Shown: positions 31,776 through 47,041, counted from the first letter of the stretch. The stretch: DNA of 64,000 bases from Congeria kusceri (GCA_027627225.1 CM051034.1:7726058-7790057), one strand, 5' to 3'. Numbers and translations are program-made. Notes: a model not told the origin generated them from the letters alone.

Positions 31776-34700
31776 CTGAAATGCAGAACAACATAAGAGC
31801 ATATGTGCACAATTAAAGAGACATTCCTTGTCAAATATCATACTTAAATTACTAAATAAAGGTAAAATAAATAGCAACTCTGTACCATTTTAATTAACAA
31901 AATAAAAGAGCATAACCGTAATTTTCACGCAATGGAATACGGAATTTAAAAAGTTCAATTTACCAATAATGGAATGATTAACTGATAGCAAGAATGACAC
32001 GGAGGTATTAAGGTGCCCTTCAAGATCCTATTTAATTTATTAAACAAGAGAGCTGAGATGGTCCTAGTTCGCTCACCTGAGTTTAAGGCATCATAAAGGC
32101 TTATAACAATTAAGAGGGCCAAATGACCCTAAAACACGCGAGTATAAAGATCTGGGCCTTGCAGTTTCACGAGAAGATTTGTAAAGTGTATAGAAACCAT
32201 GTGACCCCCAGGGCGTGGCCACTTTCTACACCTGGGGAATATTTGAAGAATCTTTGTAGAGGACCTTGCGGTTTCAGAGGAGAAGATTTTTAAAGCCGAC
32301 TTTCCATATACGTCTATAGAAACTATGTGACACCGGCGGATAGCTTCTTTTTACCCCAGGGGCATAATTTAAATATTCTTTGTAAAGGACCACTACACAA
32401 TGTTTCACGTAAAATACGAAACCTGGACGCATTGTGGTTTCAGAGAAGATTTTTTAAGCTAACTTGCCATATAAGTCAATTGAAACAATATGACCCCCAA
32501 GGCATGGCCAATTTTAACAACCTTTGTAGAGGACCACTATACAATGTGACATACCAAATATAAAACCACTGGGCCTTGCGGTTTCAGAGAAGATTTTTAA
32601 AGTCATTTTGCTATTTAAGTCTATATAAACAATGTGACCCCCATGGCATGGCCAGTTTGACCCCAGGGGCATCATTTGAACAATTTTTTAAAGTCATTTT
32701 GCTATTTAAGTCTATATAAACAATGTGACCCCTGGGGCGTGAATAAAAATTTGACCCCAGGGGAATAATTTGAACAAACTTTGTAGAGGACCACTAGATG
32801 ATGTCACATATCAAATATGAAAGTTCTAAGCCTAGCGGTTTCAGAGATTTCAGTTTTTAAATCTATTTTTAGCTCTGGTGACCTACATATGCAGCGGACC
32901 GTAACGATTCGAAAAATTTTGAAAGAGGGTCCCCCAAGGATCATTTCTGTGAAGTTTGGTGAAAATTTGCCCAGCAGTTTAGGAGATGTTAATTGAATGA
33001 AAATGTTGACGCACAACGGACGACGGAAAAAGGCGATCACAAAAGATCACGATGAGCACATTGTGCTCAGGTGAGCTAACAAGTATAATTAATAGCAAAT
33101 AGCTTCAAAAAACTGCATGATTGTGTTCATGAAGTCAAAATTATATAAATATATATACCAGTAAACCTGATATTGTGAAAACAATCTGTGTTACGTGTAT
33201 TCTTCTTCAAGTCAGTTTACATTGTGAAAATATTAGCATATTATGTATATTTCATTATTTTAGTATGATTTCAAAAGGAGCTGTCCCTTTAACTGGCTAG
33301 ATTGTGATTACACTTTAACAGCAATTTTCACCCGGTGAATACAGAAAAGTTCATTTTGCATTATTAACTTTCAATATTTCATTTACATTCAAGTTAAGTA
33401 ATGAAGGAACATAATAATGCTGATTCCTCAATTTCAAATCATGGTGTTTGTATTACTTTTAATACTTTTGTTTATGGTTATAAACAAAAACTGGTAATAT
33501 ATTGTTATAATTAAACACAGATTATAATTCTGTACAACAAAGTAGCCTGTCCCTTATACCAGACTGATGTAACAGTGCATGTGGAGTATTAAACTGGCAA
33601 CAATATGGGGGATAAGTTGCTCAAAACCCTGTACTGTCATATAAACAAATGTTGGTGACAAAATTAATCAATAATACAGAAATGAAATGTGTGGGATACA
33701 CATAACAATGAACTGTGACTGAAAACATTGCTATGAACGTGTGAACCGACCAGTAGTTTGGTAGAGACAATCGCCTTCTGTCGCGCATCAACAACTGTCA
33801 AACAGAAGGCCAACATATATGGTGATACGATCAGGCACTATGAGTATCGTCCATGCAACAATTTTGGTCAGGCCAGACAAAATCAAAAAGACTATCATCA
33901 GTACACAGTCAAATATGATGCAACACTCTAAGTTTTTTTGTCCACTAAACTGTTCAATTCACCTTGTTGTTTGTTTGCTTGAAAACAAAGCTAGAATTTT
34001 TAACAGTTTGAAGAAAAGAAAACTATATTTAAATGTACACCTGAAATTAAGAATTACACTGAATAAATAATATTTGGAGTCTGGTTTCTGGATGTTCAGT
34101 GTTTTGGAAACTAAAGTCAAACCAAATAAGCCCCATTTGGAAGTGCACAGTTCCCGTCTGCTGCACTGTGGTGGTATGTTACCTGCTCTGCGGTGTGTTA
34201 TGCGCACTATGGTAGTGTGTTACCCACACAATGGTGGCATGTTATCGGCACTATGGTTGAGTGTTACCCACACTATGGTGGTGTTACCAACACTGGTGGT
34301 GTGTTACCCACACAATTGTGGTGTGTTACCCACACAATGGTGACATGTTACCCACACTATGGTGGTGTTACCAACACTGGTGGTGTGTTATCAGCGCTAT
34401 GGAGGTATGTTACCCACACAATGGCAACATGTTACCCACACTATGGTGGTGTTACCAACACTGGTGGTGTGTTATCAGCACTATGGTGGTGTGATACCGC
34501 CCTATGGAGGTATGTTACCCACACTAAGGTGTGGTAACCGCAGTATGATGTGTTACCCGCCATATGGTGGTATGTTACCCGCACTGTGGTGGTGTTACCA
34601 ACACTGGTGGTGTGTTATCAGCGCTATGGTGGTGTGTTACCCACACAATTGTGGTGTGTTACCCACACTATGGTGGTGTTACCAACACTGGTGGTGTGTT

Positions 34701-37700
34701 ATCAGCGCTATGGTGGTGTGTTACCACCCCATGGAGGAATGTTATCCACACTATGGTGGTGTCTTACCCACAGTATGGTGGTGTGTTGCCCACAGTATGG
34801 TGGAGTGTACCCACTATGGTGTGGTAACCGCAGTATGATGTGTTACCCACCCTATGGTGGTATGTTACCCGCACTATGGTGGTGTCTTACCCACAGTATG
34901 GTGGTGTGTTACCCACAGTATGGTGGTGTGTTACCCACACAATGTCTACACCGGTCTAACAGACCTGTGTACTCACGCTCTAAGCATTATGGATATGCGC
35001 TACTTTCCAGCGTAGCTTGCAATGATTGATTTAACATCACATTGAGGTTAGATACCAGTAAATCAATGCGTTTCCCTCCGTGTTACATTCGAAATATTGC
35101 CTAGAGTTCCTTTTTTCTTCTGCTAAAAAAAGCATTAAGCAATGTCAGACATGCCTTTTGTGGTTATTTATAATATCCTCTGTGTGTTGAGAACACTTTT
35201 GTGCATTTCTTTGGATGCTAACTTGAAAGATAAGCTTTTGGGGTGTGTTTACTGTGGCATGGGGCTTTTGTCGAAATATGACTGGCGAAACCCTCTACCA
35301 TCGTCTGCATTCAGGTGAGACGCATTTTCTTAGAAGTAACATGCCATATATTTTTGTTGCAATTTTTGGAAGAGGAAAGATTTCATCTTTAAAGTGACAG
35401 CAAGCTTGCACAAACTGAAATCTGAAAGTCAGCCATATTTTTATGGGACCCTATGGGAATTGGATTTACTGGCATCTAACCTTGATTTTTCACACAAAAC
35501 GAAAGTGAAAGTAGCTTTTTATAATAAACACGCTAAACAGCATTAAACACGAACTACTGGTATTTTACTTAACAGAAATATATTCTACTATCAGTATTCA
35601 CTTAATATTAGACTGATTAATGGTATCAATAAAGTCATTTCATGAAACAACTTTCATACGCGGGATTACTTCATGCGTAAGCACATTTCGCCGTATGCGG
35701 TTAATGCGGTTAAGTACAGAGGTTTGGCGTGTGACGTCATCCTCTGTGTATAGAATGACACAATGGTGGTGTTACCCGCACTATGGTGGTGTGTTTCCCA
35801 CCCTATGGTGGTGTGTTACCCACCCTATGGTGGTGTGTTACCCGCATAATGGTTGTGTGTTACCTGCACAATGGTTGTGTGTTACCATCATTATGGCAGT
35901 GCATTACCTGTTTCCTGGGCACGAGCATGCTCTTCCACTCCCTGAGTTCGTTGGAATATTGCTCCTCCAGTTCCTTGATCTTCTGAGTCTCGTGCTCCAT
36001 CAACATCTTCCTCTTCTCTGCCTGCAATAGCAACACATCTCTTGCAAGTACAAAAAAACACACAATGACTAACCATACAATGGGCCAACTGTACAATGTG
36101 ACAGGCCATTAATACATGACGAGTCACAAACATGACATGACTGGCCATGATGTGTCAGAAAGAATAATAGGCCAGTTCATATTTTAGGGGAAGCTTCCAT
36201 AAATGTATTAATTAGTCAATAAATAAATACAACAGGAAGAACACCTCATAAGGCGTAAAAAAAATATGTTTGTTTCAGGTAACCCGACCTACCCTAAAAA
36301 AATGCCCCGAACCTAGAACATTTCATTGGGTTTGCCAGATTGATTTTTGGTTTTTGGTTTATACACCTTTTTTCAATAATAATGTGTATTTTTGGATAAA
36401 TAAGTGTTTTGTTTTGATAGTATCCACTTATAAACAATGTTTAATGATATTAGTGATACGTTTTGAATATTAATTCAGTTTTAAAATCTTCAAGTTGACC
36501 ATTTACCCCCCCCCCACAAAAAAAAATCCCGACCTACCTACCCTAATTTTTTGGGGCATGTTACCTGAAACAAACATATTTTTTTGTTATGCCTAAGAAC
36601 TATGAATTATGTAAAGTAAAGGACAGTCTAATATGACTGGACAAGCAGAGTCAAGAAATGACACTAGGTCATTTTTCTTTCATTGAAACCCTACCAGTTT
36701 TAAACAAATATCAAAGACTTTCTCAGAGTTCTAGCATACCTGCAGTTGTTCTAGCTCTCGCAGACCCCGGTCTCAGTGCAGTATGAATAACGAAAATGTG
36801 TGAACAAGTCCCTTTACGGAATTGTTTGTAGAAGTTTAAGTACTTTCTCATACCTGCAGTTGTTCTAGCTCTCGCAGACCCCGGTCTCAGTGCAGTATGA
36901 ATAACTAAAATGTGTGAACAAGTCCCTTTACGGAATTGTTTGTAGAAGTTGAAGTATTTTTTCTGAGTGCCACTATACCTGGAGCTGTTCCAGTTCTCGC
37001 AGACTGGTCTCGTTCCGGTACAAAAGCTCCTCCCACTGCTTCTTGTGCTTGTTCTCTTGCCGCTGCTGCTCCGATTTCATACGCTTCTTCTCATTGTCCT
37101 CAAACTAAACATATACATCAAAATTAGACCATCCATATAAAACATCTCCAATTAGACTCTACATTATCCGCTCTAGGATATTAACATTAACGTTCACACA
37201 TCTCCTTTAAGCACATTTTATTGTAAATTAATTTTACACTGCTTACAGAATGAGCATACTGGTAACAAAACTACTGTTCAAGCATTTCATGATGTGCACA
37301 ATAAATCTGTATATTGGACTGATTTCTAGTTTAAGTATTTTTTCATAATATCATAAAACATATGAGAACATAGAAACTTTCTCAATCACATAACATATTT
37401 AATAAGGTATTTAGAAACAAAAACTGGACAGTTTGCAATCAAGGGAAGGAAATCAGTTAAGAGGAGTTAGAATCAGATCCCTGCACTGATACCCAGCCAG
37501 ATCTCACCTGTTTCAGTTTTGATCTCTCATCCTCGGGGTTGCCGGCGATGATGAGACGGAGACTCTGTTTGAACATGAGGCAGCGCGTCTTGGACTCCTG
37601 CTTGAGGATCTTGGGAAGGCGTTTCTTCTCGAGCACGTGTCGGTGCTGCATCTCCTCCTCCTTGGACAGGTTGCTGCGCTTCATCTGCTCTACCTCCTGG

Positions 37701-40700
37701 AACGCAAACACAACAGGCTTGGTATAGAGATCCTGGGTAAAAATTGGCAATTAAATATTTAATTTGCGTATCAAGTCCATTCCCATCTTTTCATTTGTTG
37801 TCCAATTTCCATATCTTTTATGTCTAGCAGTGTTGTTGTTTTTTTGCCTTTGGGGGAAAGGTGGCGGGGCCTTTCAGATGAGGAATTTCAAGACAAAAGG
37901 GGAATTATTTTTCAGAAAAGCAGTATTACATGTTTATTTTCTACTTCGTTGTAAAACATTAATCAATTGCTTTGCTACAAATGTTAACTTAGATTATGCA
38001 CTAACTTGGTTTGATGAAAAATTGCTGGGATAGTTTACAAAATGCTTTTATCTTAGTCAATTTTTGTCCGATTTTGGTCAATTTTTTTTTTCAAAATAAA
38101 GCTTACATTCTGAGTGGAATTTTAAGGTAAATATAGGGGAAAAAAATATACTTTTTTTAGCAGGGGAATGGGGCCGAATTTCAGCCTGAAATTGGCCCTA
38201 AAAAAAAAACAACACTGTCTAGAAATGTCTCATGGCATATTTTTTGCACATACTCATTTGTAGATTCTTTGTCTAATTTCATAGTGTTATTTTTAATTCA
38301 AAATTTCATTCGCTAAAAATCAGGGTCCGTTCATACCTTCTGATGTCGTGTGAGCATCTGGTGCCTCTTGAGGAAGAACATGTCCTTGAGTTGACTCTTG
38401 GCCTGCTGGTGTTTCTCATGCAGTTGCTGCTTCTCCATCTCCCAGATGGCCGCCTCACGCGCTGAAATACGCAAATGTTTAGTTAGCCAGAAGTGGTCAT
38501 GTTTATATGGCAGCCCCATGAGCTGAAATAGATAAATTTTATGAAATGTTTGTTCCTAGCTCTATACTGGTCACGCAACACTGTGGACCTGTATTAATAC
38601 ATCTCTTTAGTGTAGAGTTTCCTAAAATTGAACTCTTCACCAGTAAGACTCTGCAATGTTTTCACACCTTTCATGAGAGCATACTGATCAAATGATAATG
38701 CAACATAATGACTGTAAAAGTATATTTACCTTATGTGGCTTTCATGCATGAAATACCAGTATTTATTGTCATTCAATGTAATTTTTTATCAGAATAAAAA
38801 TCTTTTTCCTCGCCAGTCTGACAACTTGGGAAAAGTAGTGTTCAATGTACTAACTGACAGTTGGTAGCACACAACAGCCCCTGACCAGAAGAAAGGTAAT
38901 CAGGCTAGAGAAATTCCCCAATAATATCATACCCTAGAAATATGGCCAGTAAAATGAAAACCTGATATCTTGGAATTGCAGACAAAACCATACCTCTGAG
39001 TAGCTGCTGTTTCTGCTGCAGGAACTGGCTCTCCAACATGGCGATCTTCTGCTTGTGAGTCTCTGTCAGCTGCTTCATCTGCTTGTCTTTCCGCTCCTGC
39101 TGCACCGCCTGGAACTGGCGGTCCTGAAACCACACCACACACGTACTGCTGTTAACCTTACACTATTTGTAGTGGTTTCATTTACCACATGTTCTGTAAA
39201 CCTGACACATATTTGTGCTAGACTTGTTTGAGCACTCATGTACTGTAATGCTGGTAATAAATCTGTTTATTTTTTGTTTAGGTAACTGTACTGTGAATGT
39301 TTTCCCCTTTTTTAAAAGTAAACAAATTTAAGCACTATTTGTAAAAAAAAATATCAGCATTTCAGCACTAAAATGGATGCAGATTTCCACACCTATGTAC
39401 CTATGTGTGCCCCCCTACCCCCAGGGATCTCACTTAGATTTTAAGATAGAGGAGTCCTTCTCCCTAAAAAGTAGGAGTACCAAATAGAAAAGAAATAAAA
39501 TTTATGTGATGCGCGAAAGTGAATGAAATTTTTACAATTCATGCATTTATACAATATATGACAGTTATAAATAAAATAATAATCATGATAATAATAATTA
39601 TTATTATTATTATATATATTATTATTATTATTTATATTATTATTATTATTTATATTATTTTTATTGGGTTATGTAATTATAATGATAATATATAATACTT
39701 AATAATGTCTTATGAAACAATATTTTTGTACCAATATTAAATTTTAAAACAGGTAAATTCTGGACAATTAGCAATTGATGGTCTAAACTTGTTGACTGAT
39801 TTGTAATGTGTAGGCCTAGTAAAAAGTTATGATGCGGTGATTACAGTCAAGCATAAGTTGCTGTCAAGTAGAGTAATTGTGAAACAGGTTAACAACACAA
39901 AAATATAAAAAGGGTATTAAACACCAAAGTATGTGTTTGCATGTGTTTTACAAATGTTTGTGACCTGTAAAATCGGCGCCAACAATTTTTGAGGTCGCGA
40001 AAATATGTGACGTTGCAAAATTTTGTACTTAAATTACCGCCAATATTGTTAATTTATGTCTTGTCATAGGTGTTATATACTAGAAAGTTCCTTAATGTAT
40101 GATTATTGATTGATGCTTTTATATCCCTGTCAAAATTCAGCCCAAGATTTTCGTATAAACTTTCTGTCAAAACAAAAACTCCTATCACCGTATTACTGAG
40201 ATTTAGTTGTTATTCATGAAATTGGATTGGCAATATAAATTAATAAAATCAGCTGAAGCTGTCTTTCACTCATTTTAACAATGTTGTTTGTTTTAACTTG
40301 TCAAATATGTTCAAAAACTGATCTTAATTGAGGACGCCTTTTGTCACATTTCGGCGATTTTGCACATTCTAATTGACTTGTGTATTAAAGTACAGCAATG
40401 AGTGACAAATGTAATTTACCAATGCAAATTAACAGTAACTGTCTTGAATGGTGTGGGCGGAGCTAAGGGACTGCTGTGGGCGGAGCTAAGGGACTGCTGT
40501 GGGCAGAGCTAAAGGACTAGACTTTGACAGCAGCGGTGTGTACTGGGGCCGAAATTGATTTTATCGCGACTACTGCCGAGTTTACTGCAGGCACTCATGT
40601 ATGTGTTAAGTAACAGGGTATACGCAGTAAGCCAAAAAGCATGCGTCCCAAGGACTCTTGGCATGGGTTTGACATGCGTCCTTTTGAAAAAATATGCGTC

Positions 40701-43700
40701 CAAAAACGCTAGATTTTGCGTTTCCGAGATCCCTGACCCCCCCCCCAGGACCCCCCCTGCCGCTGTATCGTCGTGTGCTCTTTGCATTTGCACACCTCCT
40801 CCCCACTCCTGTACATCACCCACCCCTGTCCCCCCTGCCTAAATCCTCCTGAAGCTGTTATCTTCTTGTGCTCCTTGCATCTGCACACCTCCCAGCCCTG
40901 TGTGTCACCACACCTGTCCCCTCTGCCTACCTCCTCCCACCCCTGTGCCCCCCCCCTTGTCCCCCAGCCTACCTCCTCCTGCAGCTGTATCTCCTTGTGC
41001 TCCTTGCGTTTGCGCACCTCCTCCTTTTTCTCTGTCTTGGACAGCATGTCAAACTCACGCTGCATCAACTTTCTGTCCTCCTTCTGCTTCTCTCGGAACA
41101 ACTTGAAGTCACGATCCTGTTACGCACAATAGGACTGTTATGTATGCCTCCAGAAAAGTATCATGATTATGCCTAGTAGACCTTCAAACAAGAGGGCCAT
41201 GATGGCCCAAACCTCTCACCTGAGAACTGGTACAGATGAAGACCATACTGTTGTGACAGGTTTGAAAATTAAGGTATCTGAACAATACGGGGATAGGATC
41301 ACTTTTGATTTAAAACATCGGTTAGTGCAATAGGCTAACTAAAGTACGAGTTGGGTAGTGGATGTGCTTTTTTTTTGCAAATGGTTCTCAATTCATTTTT
41401 CTCGATATTCTTACCTGACCCTTTTTCATTAAGTCAGTGACAATTCTGGAAAATGCAGAAACAGTAGATTTTGATGTCTTTTTCAGACAGTTTTGGAAAA
41501 CTAGTTGCAATGCATAATTGTGATGGCTGTGCTATACGGTCAAGTTTTGCTTTTTCTTTGATAATTTTCTGTCAAAGTTGGAAAAAGGCATTTTTTGCAC
41601 TTTTTTGCATGAAAAAGGGGCAATAACTCTAGTGTTACTGGTGTGATCTGATCCAATAACAATCCCATCAGAGATTTTATGGTCATACACAAACTGTGCA
41701 AGTTAGGTCAAGATTGAATAAAAAAAAAAGTAGTCTTTATTGCGATAACGGTCCAAATTGTTGACGGCATACGGCCGCTGGCCACCGCCAGAGAGCTCCC
41801 CTATACCAATAGCTCACCGAGCACTATGTGCTCATGTGAGCTACCAAGTGAACTACTTGCATTTTCTGTCTGATGTAAGCCTTTTTGTTTTGTCCTATAA
41901 TATTCTCATTGTTTATGAATATATTTTTTGTTACTCCTAATCTCTCAACACTGCATAAGGATATAAAGCTCTTTTGGCTTTAGATAGGTCAACCACAGCA
42001 AATGCATAAACACACATTTTGCTAAAGATCACACCCCTGCAACACCAACCCTATGGATACCATCTCCCACTCATGAATACAACCTCCCCTACCTCAACCC
42101 TAAGTCTCCCCCCTCGGTTACCACCCTCGTACCTGGTCCATCTTGATACGTTTTGCGGTCTGTTTGAGGTCCCCGGCCTGGCTCTCCTCTGCCTTCTCCA
42201 CCTGCTGTTTCTGCTGCTTGGTCAGCGTCTCCATGTCCTGGTCATAGTTCTTCACCAGGCTCTGAAATATATGACAACTGCTGTCAGTGTCAGTGACTCA
42301 AAATATACTGTAAGACAGTCCAGGCCTTGCACTCATGGGATTATGGGCATAATATAATTATGTCCTAAAATCAGTCTCATTGCCAAGAACTGTCACCCTG
42401 GTGATAATAACTCCAAAAATTTGATAATACGCCAACAATTGAAACTCCTATGACATCCGTGACATACAATTTTGACCCCAATCAGGGTTGTGGACTAACA
42501 ATCGCTGAAAATCTGACACGTTACAAGCACTCCTAAGCCAACATCAATAACTGTTTAGCACCGCCCCGAAGAAGGAGTTTGATCTCACAGAAAATTCTGT
42601 ATTAACTAATTATAATGCAGAGTAATTTATCCTTTGCAATGATGTATGTAATGTAAAACCTGTGTTTTGCCAGAAAACGGTGTGAAAATTCTGCTGACAC
42701 TGACAACATCACATGGCAGGCATGGAAAGCGGTGTGTACAGTCACTGTATCAACCATGTGCTTTTCTAAATATAGATCTGTCAACTGGGATATAAAAATC
42801 AAAATAACTCATACATTTACTTTGGTACAAAAATTGGACTTCCAACTTTTGATATGTATTCAATATCACAAACATGGCACGGTAGTTTTTCATATATTAA
42901 GCAACCTGCAGTACTCCGTGTTTTTTTTTCACCTTTGGGGGAAAGGTGGCAGGGTCCTCCAGATGGGGAATTTCATTGCAAAGGGGGATTTTTTTTTTCC
43001 GTAAAGAATTATTACATGTTTTTATTCTACTTCGTTGTAAAACATTAATGAATTGTTTTGCTACAAATGATAACTTAGATTATGCACTAACTTGGTTTGA
43101 TTAAAAATTGCTGGGATTATTTATGAAAATTCCTCTATTTTTGTCAGATTCTGGTCAAAAATAAATAAATAATAAAGCTTACATTCTGAGGGGAATTTTA
43201 AGGTAAATATAGGGAAAAAATATATACTTATTAAGCAGGGGAATGGGGCCAAATATCGGCCCCAAATTGGCCCTTAAAAAAACACTGGTATTGCTGATTT
43301 TCACAACCCACTCCCAACTTTTAGCACTACATATTTCTGGAGAATGACGAACTATCATGGTCAGAGATGAAGAGGAAAGCAACCCATCAAATATTCATGG
43401 CTAGTAATCTTAGAGTCTATGTGTTCACAGCAATTGATTTTGGCTTACAGTTATTGCTTTCAATACATTCTTCTCCTATGGAGGTCTAAGCAAAAACAAT
43501 AAAATAACTACAGCCTCCAATATGTTAAGGTATAAAACAATATATCAAACAATATACACACTTTACAGTTACCTGATATATGAAACAATACTATCAATGC
43601 AATAATGCAAATGATAAGCAAATAGCTGATGTTAAGCCTCAGTCACACATTCCCGATTTTTACTGCTGTCCTTGATCCGACAGTGTCCTGAATCAAATAT

Positions 43701-46700
43701 GTCATAAGTCGGGATGAGATCTTGTGATTCAGGGCTGACGTGTCCCGATCATTCCCGATCCTCCTGACATAGTTCGGGAAGCGTGCCGATTCAGCCATTT
43801 CCAGCTGTGTTTTTCCCGTTCTCAATCCGATCCTGATACGATTCAAAGCATTGTCGGGACGCTATCGAGACACTGACGGGCAGATCGGGAATATCGGGAC
43901 GTAGTCGGTAAGGTCGGCCAAACACTCCCGACAGTTAGTTTCAATCCCTAACATTCAGGTGACAGCCGAATTAGGTATAGTTGTAATACAATCGGGTCAC
44001 TGACGGGAGCCAAAATCGGAAAAGTGTGACTGCCATTAGTGATCTTTCACTTTCTTAATCAATGTTCAGGATCTGTGCAACTGCTCAGGAAATAATTCTG
44101 AACTGCCTTCCTTCCTATTTTACATAAATTATATATGGTAAACCTCAAACTATTCATTCAAATCTTTGCTTAGGTCACAGCAAATTACTACCCTAAATAA
44201 TTTTTCGAAACTAGTTAATATTTGTATATCTGGAAGCGTTGACACCTATGACAAGTTACATCGAACAATGACCAAAGAATTGTCATAAATTTCGAACTTC
44301 TTAACACTTCTTGTCTCATTTTCTCAAGATATCCTGACCAAGTGTGTTGTTCAAATGAATAATTGACCATTGGTTTACACTTAAGTAACTGTACACTGGA
44401 CACTTATTTTATATTCTACTTTTCTGAACATTTGGACAGAAAATGTTGCATATTATTTTTGGAAATGATCTTTTATTATCTATGTGTGAATAATACTTCA
44501 GGCAGACAAAAAAAATATAATAATTATCAATGACTCTATTTTTTGGAAATGATCTTTTATTATGTATGTGTGAATAATACTTCAGGCAGAAAAAAACAAC
44601 AACATAATTAGCAATGACTTACAATAGGTTAAAATTCTCATCATCTTAAATGATAATTGAACAATTTCTAAAGGCCTTTAGTCCTTGTACAACTTCACTA
44701 AGCACTTCCAAAGGCCTTTAGTCCTTGTACAACTTCACTAAGCACTTCCAAAGGCCTTTAGTCCTTGTACAACTTCACTAAGCACTTCTAAAGGCCTTTA
44801 GTCCTTGTACAACTTCACTAAGCACTTCTAAAGGCCTTTAGTCCTTGTACAACTTCACTAAGCACTTCCAAAGGCCTTTAGTCCTTGTACAACTTCACTA
44901 AGCACTTCCAAAGGCCTTTAGTCCTTGTACAACTTCACTAAGCACTTCTAAAGGCCTTTAGTCCTTGTACAACTTCACTAAGCACATTTCTAAAGGCCTT
45001 TAGTCCTTGTACAACTTCACTAAGCACTTCTAAAGGCCTTTAGTCCTTGTACAACTTCACTAAGCACTTCTAAAGGCCTTTAGTCCTTGTACAACTTCAC
45101 TAAGCACATTTCTAAAGGCCTTTAGTCCTTGTACAACTTCACTAAGCACTTCTAAAGGCCTTTAGTCCTTGTACAACTTCACTAAGCACTTCTAAAGGCC
45201 TTTAGTCCTTGTACAACTTCACTAAGCACTTCTAAAGGCCTTTAGTCCTTGTACAACTTCACTAAGCACTTCTAAAGGCCTTTAGTCCTTGTACAACTTC
45301 ACTAAGCACTTCTAAAGGCCTTTAGTCCTTGTACAACTTCACTAAGCACTTCTAAAGGCCTTTAGTCCTTGTACAACTTCACTAAGCACATTTCTAAAGG
45401 CCTTTAGTCCTTGTACAACTTCACTAAGCACATTTCTAAAGGCCTTTAGTCCTTGTACAACTTCACTAAGCACTTCTAAAGGCCTTTAGTCCTTGTACAA
45501 CTTCACTAAGCACATTTCTAAAGGCCTTTAGTCCTTGTACAACTTCGCTAAGCACATTTCTAAAGGCCTTTAGTCCTTGTACAACTTCACTAAGCACATT
45601 TCTAAAGGCCTTTAGTCCTTGTACAACTTCACTAAGCACACTTCTAAAGGCCTTTAGTCCTTGTACAACTTCACTAAGCACATTTCTAAAGGCCTTTAGT
45701 CCTTGTACAACTTCACTAAGCACTTCCAAGTATATCAGATGATTGTTTCCTGAATCAAGCTCACATTTACCAGTCATTAATTTACTGAATGTCCATGTAA
45801 AGGTAGCCATAGTGGGGATCAATCAATGATTGCTTAGCAACGAGAGAAATTTAGCAATACATAACACTAAACAAACAGATGTTTAATTGGCTAAAACAAC
45901 AACAAAAAACTTAAAAATAACACCAGTATCCCCATCAGAACCGAATATAAATATATTCTGTAAAAAATCCAAACAAATTATGACATGCAGTATCTGGACT
46001 AAGTAAGTGTTACTTACATTATACGCATAATGACATACACATTAACTAGTAAAGTAGCAATGGCCTTTTTATGCATGAAATAGTATCGTATTTAAATATT
46101 ACAGTAAACCTTATGAGACCTTATACAGAACCAATCATGTCTGATCAGGAGACAATAATTCAACAAATATTACAGTAAACCTTATGAGACCTTATACAGA
46201 ACCAATCATGTCTGATCAGGAGACAATAATTCAACAATATATTACAGTAAACCTTATGAGACCTTATACAGAACCAATCATGTCTGATCAGGAGACAATA
46301 ACTCAACAATATATTACAGTAAACCTTATGAGACCTTATACAGAACCAATCATGTCTGATCAGGAGACAATAACTCAACAATATATTACAGTAAACCTTA
46401 TGAGACCTTATACAGAACCAATCATGTCTGATCAGGAGACAATAATTCAACAATATATTCACCTGAACTGCATTATCTTGAAATTGAAAGAAATTGGTAT
46501 CTTCATGTTATCCCAAGTTTGATAGTCGTGGTATCTGAGTTCAGATTTTTAGAAGTATTTAGTCCAAAATGACAATAAATTGTAATGTAAGAGGTAATCT
46601 TGTACACACCTCAAGATAAAGAGAAACACATGTAAAGTGATGTTGGCACAGGAACCAAAATTGTCATGCCTGAAAATTGTGCTGAAAGTCGGAGATAACC

Positions 46701-47041
46701 AAATATTATGCAAAATAAAAAGGTGGGCATTTGGGAGTTATTTTATACTTCATCATGATCCATAACTTCAAATCAATGATAAAGTTCAGCTGTACATGTA
46801 ACAAAACACTTCATTGCTGAATCAGCACTGAGGAAGAAAATTACTGTCAAGTGTAAATAGAAAATAAAACAATGACAATTAAGGATTTCCCATATTTTCT
46901 ATGAAAAACTTGCAATGAAAACCTTTACTTATATTAAATACACTTGACAATTCTTAGTTCCAAAGTGTTGATACTTTTTACTTAAGTCTTAAGGCTAAAC
47001 AAAGTAAATGGCACTTCTTCCAAAGAATCAGGAGGGAGGCG

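Noticed and set aside
34074..35029. Overlapping frames rich in Tyr, Cys and Trp
   Set aside because: Open in several frames at once, as expected from a 22-bp minisatellite; no start context or splice support.
44668..45730. CRISPR-like array
   Set aside because: The units are contiguous direct repeats without unique spacers, in a eukaryotic intron.
45466..45822. 118-codon frame with 14-residue repeats
   Set aside because: Only the 42-bp units keep it open; neighbouring 40-bp units break the frame, and it lies within an SLK intron.
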